In this document: piece by piece, positions 10,389 to 20,251 of the stretch
How the letters are laid out: each line of letters begins with the position of its first letter
Position numbering within the stretch: position 1 is the stretch's first letter
Assembly: GCF_000179575.2 (NCBI RefSeq)
Contig: NC_015636.1
Location: 1,527,495-1,591,494, forward strand
DNA length: 64,000 bases
From: Methanothermococcus okinawensis IH1
GTDB lineage: Archaea; AGJL01; Methanococci; Methanococcales; Methanococcaceae
Reading direction: 5' to 3'
Position numbers and translations under genes: made by a program
Notes under the pieces: generated by a model
Told to the model about the DNA's origin: nothing
Seen by the model: the letters and a program-made list of their open reading frames with translations, nothing else
Databases searched by the model: none

Positions 10389-11207
10389 TTACTTTTTAAT
10401 TACTTTTAAAGCTTCATCAACATCAACATTTTCATGAACAACCATAGATATAGCCTTTGTCATGCCTGAAACATCTCTATGTTGGAATACATTTCTTCCT
10501 GCTGCAACTCCTGCTGCACCTGCTTCTATGGCGTCTTTAACCATTTGTAAGAACTCCTTATCAGTATTTGTTTTAGGACCTCCTGCTATTACAACTGGAG
10601 CTGGACAACCTCTCACAACCTCCCTAAATGAGTCTATGTCTCCTGTATAACTTGTTTTTATAATATCTGCTCCGAGCTCAGCACCAAGTCTTGCAGCATG
10701 TGCTACAACTTCTGGGTCTCTTTCATTGGATATTTTTTTGCCTCTTGGGTACATCATAGCTATTAATGGCATTCCCCAGTATTCACAAACTTCTGCTATT
10801 TTTCCCAAATCTTTATACATTTCACAATCCGTATCTGCCCCAACATTTACATGGATTGAAACAGCATCTGCCCCCATTCTCATAGCTTCCTCAACTGATG
10901 TAACGATAACCTTTTCATTTGGGTCAGGAGATAATGAAGTCCCAGCAGAAAGATGAATTATCAGACCTATATCTTTTCCGTATCCCCTATGTCCATGCCT
11001 AACAATTCCTTTATGGACTAATACGGCATTTGCTCCGCCATCTGCTACTGAGTTAATGGCTTTTTTCATATCCTTCAAACCTTCCAAAGGTCCTGATGAT
11101 ACACCATGGTCCATAGGAATAATAACGGTTTTTTCAGATTTTTTATTGAATACTCTCTCTAATCTGATAACTTTACCAACATTTTTGATATTTTCAAATA
11201 CTTTCAT
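10389..11207 (-). CDS. 2-amino-3,7-dideoxy-D-threo-hept-6-ulosonate (ADH) synthase
   Basis: First step of the archaeal route to 3-dehydroquinate and aromatic amino acids, a transaldolase-like condensation of a 6-deoxyketohexose-1-phosphate with aspartate semialdehyde (MJ0400 type). 272 residues. It shows the class I aldolase-like barrel with [12 protein letters not shown] near residue 30, the Schiff-base lysine segment [12 protein letters not shown] near 180 and phosphate loops VIAGGPKT and GRNVFQH. The start follows GGTGAGCTC, so a GAGCTC palindrome forms the spacer between ribosome binding site and ATG. Confidence 0.93.
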   Translation of the reverse strand: MKVFENIKNVGKVIRLERVFNKKSEKTVIIPMDHGVSSGPLEGLKDMKKAINSVADGGANAVLVHKGIVRHGHRGYGKDIGLIIHLSAGTSLSPDPNEKVIVTSVEEAMRMGADAVSIHVNVGADTDCEMYKDLGKIAEVCEYWGMPLIAMMYPRGKKISNERDPEVVAHAARLGAELGADIIKTSYTGDIDSFREVVRGCPAPVVIAGGPKTNTDKEFLQMVKDAIEAGAAGVAAGRNVFQHRDVSGMTKAISMVVHENVDVDEALKVIKK

Positions 11208-11431
11208 GAGCTCACCTTAAATATTCTTTATATATTCATTATATACTTATTACATTTTTATTAGATTCCTATTATTTTTATTATATCATTTTATATTTTT
11301 ATTTTTAGACTAATATCCGTTATATTATATATTTTTATTTATTTATATTAATATTATTCAACATTATTTTTATAATATGGTTAATTTTATGATATATAAA
11401 TATTTATAACATTTTATTAATTTATTAATTT

Positions 11432-12112
11432 TTATTCAATTCTGTATATATCGACGGGAATCATCATATACTTCTTTTTATGGAAGCTATATATTTGAGG
11501 TATTCTAAATTTTGCCTGAAATATATTTGTGATTATTCTTTCTTTTTCTTTTATATAATTTATTATAAATTCCCTTGTTGATGTATTATGTATTGTATAT
11601 ACTATATCTCCTATTTCCAAAGCCTTATTTAGAAATATCCTATCGGCATATTTTTTTTGGGAACCAAATGGAGGGTTTTGAATAATTATGTTTTTCGATC
11701 TTTCGTCTGGTTTATATTTATTTATAAGGCTTTTATCAATATTTTTAACATCTTCCTGTAAAAATATGGTATTATCGATAAAATCATCCAAATCTATATT
11801 TAAATTGAGTTTATTAAATATATCACTATAAGTAATTTCCTTTACATTTTTTTCTGCAAATTTCACCGTTTCTCTGTCAATATCAACCCCTAAAACCTTT
11901 TTAGCCCCAAGTATTTTTGCCCCAACAGCCAATTTTCCAGTTCCACATCCTAAATCTATCACAAAATTGTTTAAAATATCCTCTTTTGCAAAGAACAGTA
12001 TTTCACTGGCAAGATTACCTCCTATTGTATATTGTTCTAAATGGGATTTTGGGTTTGGATGAGGTTTTAAATTATCTAATATTATTTCCAGATGTCTCTT
12101 TTTTATATTCAT
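11432..12112 (-). CDS. METTL5-like rRNA adenine N6-methyltransferase
   Basis: A Rossmann-fold methyltransferase of about 226 residues. The SAM motif is VIDLGCGTGKLAVGA, the acidic motif II VLGVDIDRE, and the catalytic NPPFGSQ (NPPF class, N6-adenine) is followed by the KKYADRIFL segment typical of archaeal METTL5 homologues. I prefer the ATG at 12112 (MNIKKRHLEIILDNL), which follows CGTGAAAAT. The ATG at 12136 adds eight untypical residues. The target in archaea is probably small-subunit rRNA (family knowledge, not shown here). Confidence 0.82.
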   Translation of the reverse strand: MNIKKRHLEIILDNLKPHPNPKSHLEQYTIGGNLASEILFFAKEDILNNFVIDLGCGTGKLAVGAKILGAKKVLGVDIDRETVKFAEKNVKEITYSDIFNKLNLNIDLDDFIDNTIFLQEDVKNIDKSLINKYKPDERSKNIIIQNPPFGSQKKYADRIFLNKALEIGDIVYTIHNTSTREFIINYIKEKERIITNIFQAKFRIPQIYSFHKKKYMMIPVDIYRIE

Positions 12113-12287
12113 ATTTTCACGATATTGCATAGGCATGCTTTTTCTTATCTTTTTCTTATCTTTTTTATTTTCTTCTTAGTTTCTCTTCTTTTTCTATTCT
12201 GTTATTTTTATTTTTATTTTTTATTAGTTTAATAGAGTATTTTTATTTTTTAGTTTTATTTTATATTTATTCGTTATATTTTATTTT

Positions 12288-12680
12288 TTAGTTTTGCTCT
12301 TCCTTTTCTTTTCTTAATTTATTCATGAAATTATATAGTTTGTCTATGGTGTCTTCTGAAACTGTGTGTTCCATTTTACAAGCTTCCTCTGATGCTATGT
12401 TTTTATCCACGCCAAGATAATCTTTTAGAAATGTTTCAATAATCCTATGTTTTCTTATAGTTTTTTTAGCGACATCTTCTCCTTTTTTAGTCAATAAAAT
12501 ACCAACATAAGGTTCATAAATTACATAACCTTCTGAATGTAATTTTTTAGCCATACTGGTTATTGCAGATGGATTGACATTTAATATCTTTGCGAGCTCG
12601 GTGGTTTTTATAGGTCTTTTATTTTTTTGGATAAATAAATAAATTTGTTCTAAATAATCTTCAATGTTTGAGGAAACCAT
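12288..12680 (-). CDS. DtxR/MntR-family metal-dependent regulator
   Basis: 130 residues, a winged helix-turn-helix (TTELAKILNVNPSAITSMAKKL) followed by the metal-binding dimerisation helices with HRIIETFLKDYLGVDK and EACKMEHTVSEDTIDKL. It lacks a C-terminal SH3 domain, as in the short archaeal forms. It is transcribed divergently from the feo operon across about 245 bases, which suggests it senses iron or manganese and controls feo; I see no clear operator. The start follows GGTGAAATT. Confidence 0.9.
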   Translation of the reverse strand: MVSSNIEDYLEQIYLFIQKNKRPIKTTELAKILNVNPSAITSMAKKLHSEGYVIYEPYVGILLTKKGEDVAKKTIRKHRIIETFLKDYLGVDKNIASEEACKMEHTVSEDTIDKLYNFMNKLRKEKEEQN

Positions 12681-12761
12681 AATTTCACCAGAAATAATTT
12701 TTTTAATTTAATATAATATATTTATTTTATTTATATGTTAATGCCACTATTGTGCAAAAAC

Positions 12762-12778
12762 CGAAAAATTTATATATA
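12762..12778 (+). promoter_or_regulatory. promoter of the feo operon (BRE and TATA box)
   Basis: CGAAAAATTTATATATA is a good archaeal BRE plus TATA element. It predicts transcription start near 12803, about 125 bases before the first feoA start, leaving a long A-rich 5' leader. It is the only strong promoter-like element in the divergent interval. Confidence 0.6.
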
Positions 12779-12926
12779 ATAAAATTATTTAATTTAACTG
12801 AAAATAAATCAGCTTACTTAAATACTATTAAATAAAGAAATAAAAAAATAAACTAAAAAACAAAAATAAAATAAATAAAACAAATAAGATAAAGAAATAA
12901 ATAAAAAACAAAAAGCGGTGAAAAAA

Positions 12927-13154
12927 TTGAAATTGAGTGAAGTAAATCCCGGAACTACTGTAAAAATTAAAAAAATTGATGGAGATATAGATTTAAAAAA
13001 GAGACTTTTAGAAATGGGTTTTACTATTGGAACGAACATACATGTTATCAAAAAAGCCCCATTAAAAGACCCTGTTGAAGTGGAAGTTAGAGGTTATAAT
13101 ATATCCCTTAGGTTAAAAGAAGCTGAAAATATTGAGGTAGAAATTATAGCTTAA
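12927..13154 (+). CDS. feoA: FeoA, ferrous iron transport accessory protein
   Basis: A single SH3-like FeoA domain, about 75 residues (KLSEVNPGTTVKIKKIDGD, KRLLEMGFTIGTNI, then VEVRGYNISLRLKEAENIEV). FeoA is a small cytoplasmic partner of FeoB. I prefer the TTG at 12927 because GGTGA at 12917-12921 lies at the right distance. A GTG at 12918 would lie inside that ribosome binding site. It is the first gene of the operon, about 80 bases before a second feoA. Confidence 0.88.
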   Translation: MKLSEVNPGTTVKIKKIDGDIDLKKRLLEMGFTIGTNIHVIKKAPLKDPVEVEVRGYNISLRLKEAENIEVEIIA

Positions 13155-13235
13155 ATTAAAATTATTCACAAAATTTTAAGCTAAATTAAATAATTTAATT
13201 AAAATAAAAATAATAAAAAAATAAAAGGTGAATAT

Positions 13236-13460
13236 ATGTATCCTATTGCATTTGCAAGAGAAGGAGAGAAAGTAATAGTAAGAGAAATAGACGGAGGACA
13301 TGGGGTTGTTGGAAAATTAACAGATATGGGGTTGAATATTGGAAGTGAGGCTATTGTTGTCAGAAATCAAAATACTGGTCCATTGGTAGTTTCTATTAAA
13401 GGTTCTAATATTGCCCTTGGAAGAGGTCTTGCAATGAAAATCTTGGTGAATGGCGAATAA
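13236..13460 (+). CDS. feoA: second FeoA protein
   Basis: 74 residues, another single FeoA domain: MYPIAFAREGEKVIVREIDG, KLTDMGLNIGSEAIVV, VSIKGSNIALGRGLAMKILV. It differs clearly from the first FeoA, so the two are old paralogues. The start follows AGGTGAATAT. It sits 53 bases before feoB and is probably co-transcribed. Confidence 0.92.
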   Translation: MYPIAFAREGEKVIVREIDGGHGVVGKLTDMGLNIGSEAIVVRNQNTGPLVVSIKGSNIALGRGLAMKILVNGE

Positions 13461-13513
13461 ACTAATAAAAATCATAGTAAGAGGTAAAATATGGATTTAG
13501 AGGTGAATAATAT

Positions 13514-15535
13514 ATGCAATATGAAATAGCACTGATTGGAAATCCAAATACTGGAAAATCCACAGTTTTTAATGCCCTAACTGGATTAAAACAGCACATT
13601 GGAAATTGGCCAGGTGTTACAGTTGAAAAAAAGGAAGGGGAGTTTAAATATGGTGGATTTAAATATAAAGTTGTAGATTTACCTGGAGTTTATGGTTTAA
13701 CTGCAAGGTCTGTGGATGAACAGGTTGCACGAGATTACATAATAAATGAAAAACCAAATGTTGTAGTCGATATAGTAGATGCCTCCAATATTGAGAGAAA
13801 CCTATATCTAACCTTCCAATTGCTTGAAATTGGTGCAAATGTTGTTATTGCACTAAATAAAATGGACCTTGCAAAAGAAATGGGATATAACATTGATGTT
13901 AAAAGGCTTGAAGAATTGCTTGGAGTTCCAGTAGTTCCTATGATAGCCTCAAAGGAGCAAGGTATTGAAGAATTAAAAAAGACCATTGATAAATCAATTG
14001 GAAAAAAACCATCAGAAGTAATTTATTCAAATTTTGAGCCCTATATACTGCGATTAATAAATATTTTAAGTAAGGATAACGGATTAAAGGATAAATATAA
14101 TCTAAAATATCTTGCAATAAAGTCATTAGAAAATGACGATTATGTTATTGAAATAATCAAAAACAGTAGTGTATATAGTGAGTTTAAAGAGGAATTAAGC
14201 GATATATTGAATGAACTAAATAAAAAGTATGAAGATGTGAATAGTGCAATAGCCGATGAAAGATATAGAATTATATCAAATATCGTAAATGACGCTACAA
14301 CAAAAAAAGCCGGAGCATTAACTACAACCAAGATGCTCGACGAAGTATTCACCCATAAATACCTTGGAATACCCATATTGATAACTTTTCTGTGGATGGC
14401 ATTCCAATTTACATTCAATGTTTCTGCACCATATTCGGATATGATTGATACATTCTTTGGATGGCTTGGTGATTTTGTTAGTAGTTATTTCACGGGATGG
14501 GTAGCATCGTTACTTGGAGATGGAATTATAGCAGGTCTTGGTAGTGTTCTTGTATTTTTACCACCAATAATATGTATGTTCTTGGCATTCTCATTTCTCG
14601 AAGACAGCGGATATATGGCAAGAGCTGCATTTGTTATGGATAAGGTAATGAATAAATTTGGATTACATGGTAAATCTGTAATTCCTCTTGTTATGGGCTT
14701 TGGATGTAATGTTCCAGCAATAATGGCAACTCGAACCCTTGAAGATGAAAAAGATAGAATATTAACTATACTTGTAAATCCTTTAATGTCTTGTAGTGCA
14801 AGGTTGCCCGTGTATGTTATTATTGCAGGGGCCTTTTTTGCAGCTAATGCTGGTTCTGTGGTTACAAGCATGTATGTGTTAGGGGTGGTTTTAGCATTGA
14901 TTATGGCATATCTATTTAGAAAGCTTATATTCAAAGGAAAGCCGTCTCATTTTATTATGGAGCTCCCACCATACAACAAACCTAACTGGAAAAATATACT
15001 TGGAAATACATGGGAACGGTCAAGTAAATTCTTAACAAAGGCAGGAACCATCATATTTGGAGGGGTTGTTTTAGTATGGCTATTGTCAGTATTTGGACCA
15101 GCAGGATATTTGGGTGCAGGAGCTTTAGATAATGAGGCTTTATTGGCAAAATCTTGGGTGGCATTATTGGGTCATTCATTGGCACCAATATTTAGCCCAA
15201 TGGGATGGGATTGGAAAGCTGTTGTGGCTTTGTTCTTTGGATTTATAGCAAAAGAAGTTGTAGTTGGAACATTTGGTATGTTGTATGGTGTAGGTGAAGA
15301 TGATGTGGCATTACAGAGTGCAATTGCTCATTCAGGAGCTTTTGACCCAGTAACAGCATATGCATTTATGGCATTTGTTTTAATATATATACCATGTGTG
15401 GCTACAATTGGTGTTATAAAACAGGAAATCGGATGGAAATGGGCATTATTCACTGTTGGTTATGGGTTAATATTGGCTTATATTGTAGCTCTTGGTATTA
15501 CAGTGATTGGACATTTAATATTTTATTTTAAATGA
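13514..15535 (+). CDS. feoB: ferrous iron transporter FeoB
   Basis: 673 residues. The N-terminal G domain has G1 GNPNTGKST (residues 9-17), switch region WPGVTVEKKEG, G3 DLPGVYGL and G4 NKMD near 118. A helical regulatory region follows, then the polytopic membrane part with two Gate-like halves carrying GYMARAAFVMD and GCNVPAIMATRTL in the first and a matching GFIAKEVVVGTFG in the second. FeoB moves Fe(II) across the cytoplasmic membrane using GTP. The start follows AGGTGAATAATAT. The gene lacks GAGCTC until 14946 despite its length. Confidence 0.97.
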   Translation: MQYEIALIGNPNTGKSTVFNALTGLKQHIGNWPGVTVEKKEGEFKYGGFKYKVVDLPGVYGLTARSVDEQVARDYIINEKPNVVVDIVDASNIERNLYLTFQLLEIGANVVIALNKMDLAKEMGYNIDVKRLEELLGVPVVPMIASKEQGIEELKKTIDKSIGKKPSEVIYSNFEPYILRLINILSKDNGLKDKYNLKYLAIKSLENDDYVIEIIKNSSVYSEFKEELSDILNELNKKYEDVNSAIADERYRIISNIVNDATTKKAGALTTTKMLDEVFTHKYLGIPILITFLWMAFQFTFNVSAPYSDMIDTFFGWLGDFVSSYFTGWVASLLGDGIIAGLGSVLVFLPPIICMFLAFSFLEDSGYMARAAFVMDKVMNKFGLHGKSVIPLVMGFGCNVPAIMATRTLEDEKDRILTILVNPLMSCSARLPVYVIIAGAFFAANAGSVVTSMYVLGVVLALIMAYLFRKLIFKGKPSHFIMELPPYNKPNWKNILGNTWERSSKFLTKAGTIIFGGVVLVWLLSVFGPAGYLGAGALDNEALLAKSWVALLGHSLAPIFSPMGWDWKAVVALFFGFIAKEVVVGTFGMLYGVGEDDVALQSAIAHSGAFDPVTAYAFMAFVLIYIPCVATIGVIKQEIGWKWALFTVGYGLILAYIVALGITVIGHLIFYFK

Positions 15536-15620
15536 ATATTTAATATACCTTAAATTTTTTAAATAAATTAAATAAATTATAACTTAATAACTTAAATAAC
15601 TAATAAAAAGGTGATATTTA

Positions 15621-16046
15621 ATGGAAGGTGGTTCTTGTATAAAATCCCTTGATTTAATCTTTGGATGTGGTTATATTATATGCGGAATAATGGAGCTCCT
15701 ATCATTTGCAGGTATAAATTTAAGTGATGTATTTACAGGAGATTTATTTGGTAGTATAGCCTTATTAACAATAGGCAGTGTATATTTAGTAGGATTTAAA
15801 AAATCGATTCATGATAGTATTAGGGGGGTATCCTATGGCTATACGGCAAGTTTAATGGGGGTTGGCATTGCCATTATCTATATACTTACGATTGTATCGA
15901 ATGCCTTAGGTTATTATGTTGGAATGGACGATTACGCAGATTGGTGTGAAATATCAATATATTTAATATTAGGAATAATTACAGTTATACCATTTTATAT
16001 GGCAAAAAATATTCAAAAATCATCATTAAAAAATGCGAAATACTAA
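15621..16046 (+). CDS. Feo-linked membrane protein of unknown function
   Basis: 141 residues with about four hydrophobic helices and the N-terminal MEGGSCIKSLDLIFGCGYIICG. I recognise no family. It begins 85 bases after feoB with the site AGGTGATATTTA, and the triple-FeoA gene follows, so a link to iron transport is inferred from position only. Confidence 0.65.
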   Translation: MEGGSCIKSLDLIFGCGYIICGIMELLSFAGINLSDVFTGDLFGSIALLTIGSVYLVGFKKSIHDSIRGVSYGYTASLMGVGIAIIYILTIVSNALGYYVGMDDYADWCEISIYLILGIITVIPFYMAKNIQKSSLKNAKY

Positions 16047-16212
16047 ATATTTGATACTACATATTATTAACTAATAATTATCTAAAATAAAATTAATAAA
16101 TATATGACAATAAAGTAATATTGGAATAAAATAGAAAGATTTAAATATGATTAAATAAATTAATTATATGTAAATAAATTAACCAAACTTAAATAATAAT
16201 GAGGTGGTATAA

Positions 16213-16932
16213 ATGTCTGAATTTCAATTAATAGATGCTAAGAAAGGAGATGTTTTAAAAATCGTAAGAATAGACGGTGGAGAATCCGTTAAAAGTGAGT
16301 TAAAAGACAAAGGCATAGTAGAAAACAGTATTGTTGAGGTTGTATCAAAAGGTTTAGAAGATAAAGAGGGAGAACCTTTAATGGTTGAAGTAGATGGTAG
16401 AGAAATGGTGCTTCCAAGGGGTATAGCTAAAAAAATAAAGGTTGGTGATAAATCTTTATCAGATTTAAAAGTTGGAGATGAAGGGGTTGTTACAGATTTA
16501 AGCGAATTAAACAAAAATTCAATAGGAGCTCTTAAAATGATAGGAGTAAGTAAGGATGTAAATATTAAGTTAAAGGGTCATGGAGATGATAAATCCTATT
16601 TATTTAAAATCGACAACAAAGATGTTGAATTAGGAACAGGACAAGCTGCAAAGATTATGGTGGATAAAAATGGAAAAGCTTATCAAGCTATATCATGTAA
16701 AGAAGAAGGAGTTATATGCGGATATATGGGAGGAACCAGCTTTTTGAATAAATTAAAAGAAAAAATTGGAGATGAGGACATTATAGGCAAAAAAATAGTA
16801 TTGGTTTCTGAAAAACCTTGCACGTATGAATCTACTGGTGAAGGCGAGTTTATGGTTTTAAAAATAGATGATAAAGAAGTATCTATTGGAAAAGGCAAAG
16901 CAGAAAAAATCTGGGTTGAATTATCTGTTTAA
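16213..16932 (+). CDS. protein made of three tandem FeoA-like domains
   Basis: 239 residues that fall into three FeoA/SH3-like units: about 1-77 (QLIDAKKGDVLKIVRIDGG to PRGIAKKIKV), 80-152 (LSDLKVGDEGVVTDL to GTGQAAKIMV) and 157-239 (AISCKEEGVICGYMGG to GKGKAEKIWV). Each ends with the usual G-G/A-A-KI-V strand. The second and third are divergent, and the third has extra Cys residues. The start follows GAGGTGGTATAA. In the same operon as two single FeoA proteins and FeoB, it brings the FeoA domain count to five. Confidence 0.8.
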   Translation: MSEFQLIDAKKGDVLKIVRIDGGESVKSELKDKGIVENSIVEVVSKGLEDKEGEPLMVEVDGREMVLPRGIAKKIKVGDKSLSDLKVGDEGVVTDLSELNKNSIGALKMIGVSKDVNIKLKGHGDDKSYLFKIDNKDVELGTGQAAKIMVDKNGKAYQAISCKEEGVICGYMGGTSFLNKLKEKIGDEDIIGKKIVLVSEKPCTYESTGEGEFMVLKIDDKEVSIGKGKAEKIWVELSV

Positions 16933-17026
16933 TTTATTCCTAATACCATTTATTTTTTTAAAATATATTTAAGTAAGGTTAAATAATTTAATTAAAATAA
17001 AAATAATAAAAAATAAGGGTGATTAT

Positions 17027-17227
17027 GTGAGTAATAATAAAGATGATAAAAAGGATAGAAATATGGGAAATAAAAATACGAAAGGAAATATAATGGATGC
17101 TATATTAGCTACTGCCACTAAAATAGCATGTTCTACCTGTCCATGCAAAAACCATTGCAGTAGCTATTTAAAAGTTAGGAATTCAGGTTTAAGTTGTAAA
17201 TCTAGTATAAGAGGTAAAAAATTATAA
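17027..17227 (+). CDS. small Cys-rich protein at the end of the feo operon
   Basis: 66 residues starting at GTG after GGGTGATTAT. A polar Lys/Asn/Asp N-terminus is followed by a Cys cluster, CSTCPCKNHCSSYL (Cys spacing C-x2-C-x-C-x3-C), and one more Cys near residue 58. It could bind an Fe-S cluster or iron and serve like FeoC or the Cys-rich FeoB-associated peptides of other operons. No homologue is recognised. Confidence 0.6.
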   Translation: MSNNKDDKKDRNMGNKNTKGNIMDAILATATKIACSTCPCKNHCSSYLKVRNSGLSCKSSIRGKKL

Positions 17228-17348
17228 ATATAAACTTTTTTAAACTTTAAATAACTATTTAAATAAATTAAATATAGGTTACTTAAATCGAAAGTAATAT
17301 ATTAAATAAAAAATAATATTTTTCTCTGTTTTATGACATTTATTATAA

Positions 17349-18395
<1,047 letters not shown>

Positions 18396-18452
18396 TATTA
18401 ATTATTTATTCTTATTTTTATTTTATATTATTTTTATATTATTTTATTGGTA

Positions 18453-19127
18453 TCATTTTTTATTTAAGTAATTTTTTTCTTTATTCTTATATTTTATAGT
18501 CTTTAAATCGTCCTGAGTATTTACATTTACAAAAGTCTTTTTTGTAGGGTCTATTTCATCCACTGGGATATATAAGGGGTTTAATTCATCAATAAATCTT
18601 CTTATTGGTAAAGATTTATTTTCTTCAATGATTATTTTTTTTACGAGCTCCGTTAATATCTTTATTGACGATTTTTTATATATTGAAAATAAGGGCTCTA
18701 TGTATCCATTTTTGTGTTTTGGTATGATACAGTCATATTTTTCAGAATCTGCAATAGGAATATAATTTAATAAGTTGTTTATTGAACTTTTATTTATAAG
18801 TGGCATATCACACGGTAAAGTTATTATCCATTCTGTATCTAATATCCTCATACCTGATAATATACCCACAATCGGTCCTTTATCATTTATAATATCCCAT
18901 GTAATCGTTTGATGATATTTTTTAAACATATAATGTTGTTTTTTTATATCTTCATAATAGAGATTATTTAAATGTTTAAATACAATTGTAAAGGGGATAT
19001 TCATTTCAATAAGCACATTTGCAACATTTTCTATTAAATAATTATTGTTTAGTTTTCTAAAAGGTTTTTCTCCACCCATTCTTCTCGCATTTCCGCCTGA
19101 GAGTATAATTGCCGAAATCATAACCAT
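18453..19127 (-). CDS. mobA: molybdenum cofactor guanylyltransferase MobA
   Basis: Adds GMP to molybdopterin. 224 residues with the nucleotidyltransferase start AIILSGGNARRMGGEKPFRKL, a DIINDKGPIVGILSGM loop and the metal-binding TLPCDMPLINKSS. The start follows GTTGATACC. moaA at 48.1 kb and the Mo/W-type ABC genes at the window end serve the same cofactor. Methanogens use this guanine dinucleotide form in formylmethanofuran and formate dehydrogenases. Confidence 0.88.
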   Translation of the reverse strand: MVMISAIILSGGNARRMGGEKPFRKLNNNYLIENVANVLIEMNIPFTIVFKHLNNLYYEDIKKQHYMFKKYHQTITWDIINDKGPIVGILSGMRILDTEWIITLPCDMPLINKSSINNLLNYIPIADSEKYDCIIPKHKNGYIEPLFSIYKKSSIKILTELVKKIIIEENKSLPIRRFIDELNPLYIPVDEIDPTKKTFVNVNTQDDLKTIKYKNKEKNYLNKK

Positions 19128-19270
19128 GGTATCAACTTAACAAACTTACATATTGCTATATTATTAATTTTAATTTAAATGATTTTTTGTTTAATGGTAT
19201 TTAATCCGTCATGTTATTATTATTATACGTTATCAATTTAATTATAATCTAAAAATATATACTATTATAA

Positions 19271-20234
19271 GAGTGTGGTGCATAATTAAAAAACTTAAAT
19301 ATAAGAAAGTGAGTATAGTCCAAATAAAAATCAAAAAAGTGACAAAAATGAATCCTGTTGAAATAGTTATTACTTCAATAGATAAATACCTTACTGATAA
19401 AATCAAGCAACCAAATCGTAGAGGACCTAATGGTTATGAGTTAGTACTTAAGTTGAGATTGTTAGTTTATGGAGTTTTAAAAGGATTACATTACACTAGG
19501 GAGTTATGGAGACATTTAAAGAAGAATCCTGACATTTCAAAGGAGTTGGGCTTTGATGCAGTTCCACATAGAACAACCATATATAGGTGGAAAAAAATCG
19601 TTAGACAAAGAATTAAAGGAACTAACTTCCTTATTGGGTGATACTTACTTATGTTTGAATGATTCTAAATGGCTTGTAATGGATTCTACGCCTATAATCG
19701 ATGAGGAAGATGAGGATAGTGAGGTAGGATATAATAGCAAGGGAAGGTTTGTAGGATTTAAATTACACTTATCCTGTGATGAACACTTAGTGCCATTAAG
19801 GGCAGAATTTACTAAAGCCAATATTCATGATGTAACTGTTTCTGAAAGTTTATTATCTCCTGTAAAATATGGTAGTGCAGATTCTGCCTATGATTGTAAG
19901 AATTTAAAACTAACAGCATGGCAAGTTCATGGTGTTATGTTAGGAACTGGACAATCCAAGAAGATTAGGTAAAGATAAGAAAAGGAAAATGAATAAAAAA
20001 TTTGCAAACATGAGAAAACGAATAGAACAACTGAATTCAATAGTAAAAAACCAGATTATGAACAGATTCTGGACGAACATTAAAGGTTTTAAGAAGAAAT
20101 ACATTTTCTGCATGTTATCAGTTGCAGTGGCACAAGTATTAGCTATTTATACATTAAAAACTTATGTTAATCCATTCATAAGGATTAAAGAAGTTAGGGT
20201 GTAAATTCAAATGTATGAATTATGCACCATGCTC
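19271..20234 (+). mobile_element. IS5-like insertion sequence, copy 1 of 3
   Basis: 964 bp with imperfect 17-bp terminal inverted repeats. The left end is GAGTGTGGTGCATAATT and the right end, read inward, GAGCATGGTGCATAATT. Copies 2 and 3 have the same length and, as far as I compared them, the same sequence. The flanks here (TATTATAA and TTAATATA) show no direct target duplication, so either the duplication is absent or the flanks have been rearranged. The element contains no GAGCTC. Confidence 0.93.
19348..20204 (+). pseudogene. IS5-like DDE transposase split into three frames (copy 1)
   Basis: Three frames together make one transposase of roughly 285 residues. The first gives MNPVEIVITSIDKYL to TTIYRWKK. 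The second carries the first Asp (VMDSTPI) and second Asp (GSADSAYD). The third holds NPRRLGKDKKRK and the Glu segment RKRIEQLNSIVKN. Each step is a +1 shift. The first lies at a run of seven A (19591-19600 area), where loss of one A restores the frame. The second lies near 19940-19960 without such a run. All three copies carry both shifts. A longer first frame from 19273 begins inside the terminal repeat and is not the real start. Confidence 0.85.
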
Positions 20235-20251
20235 TTAATATATTTATTTAA

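Noticed and set aside
11697-11700. GATC seemed very rare (this is one of the few seen)
   Set aside because: Not counted systematically; A+T-rich composition and my reading do not allow a claim.
19255-20250. Target-site duplication for IS copy 1
   Set aside because: The flanks TATTATAA and TTAATATA are not direct repeats at any length beyond chance.
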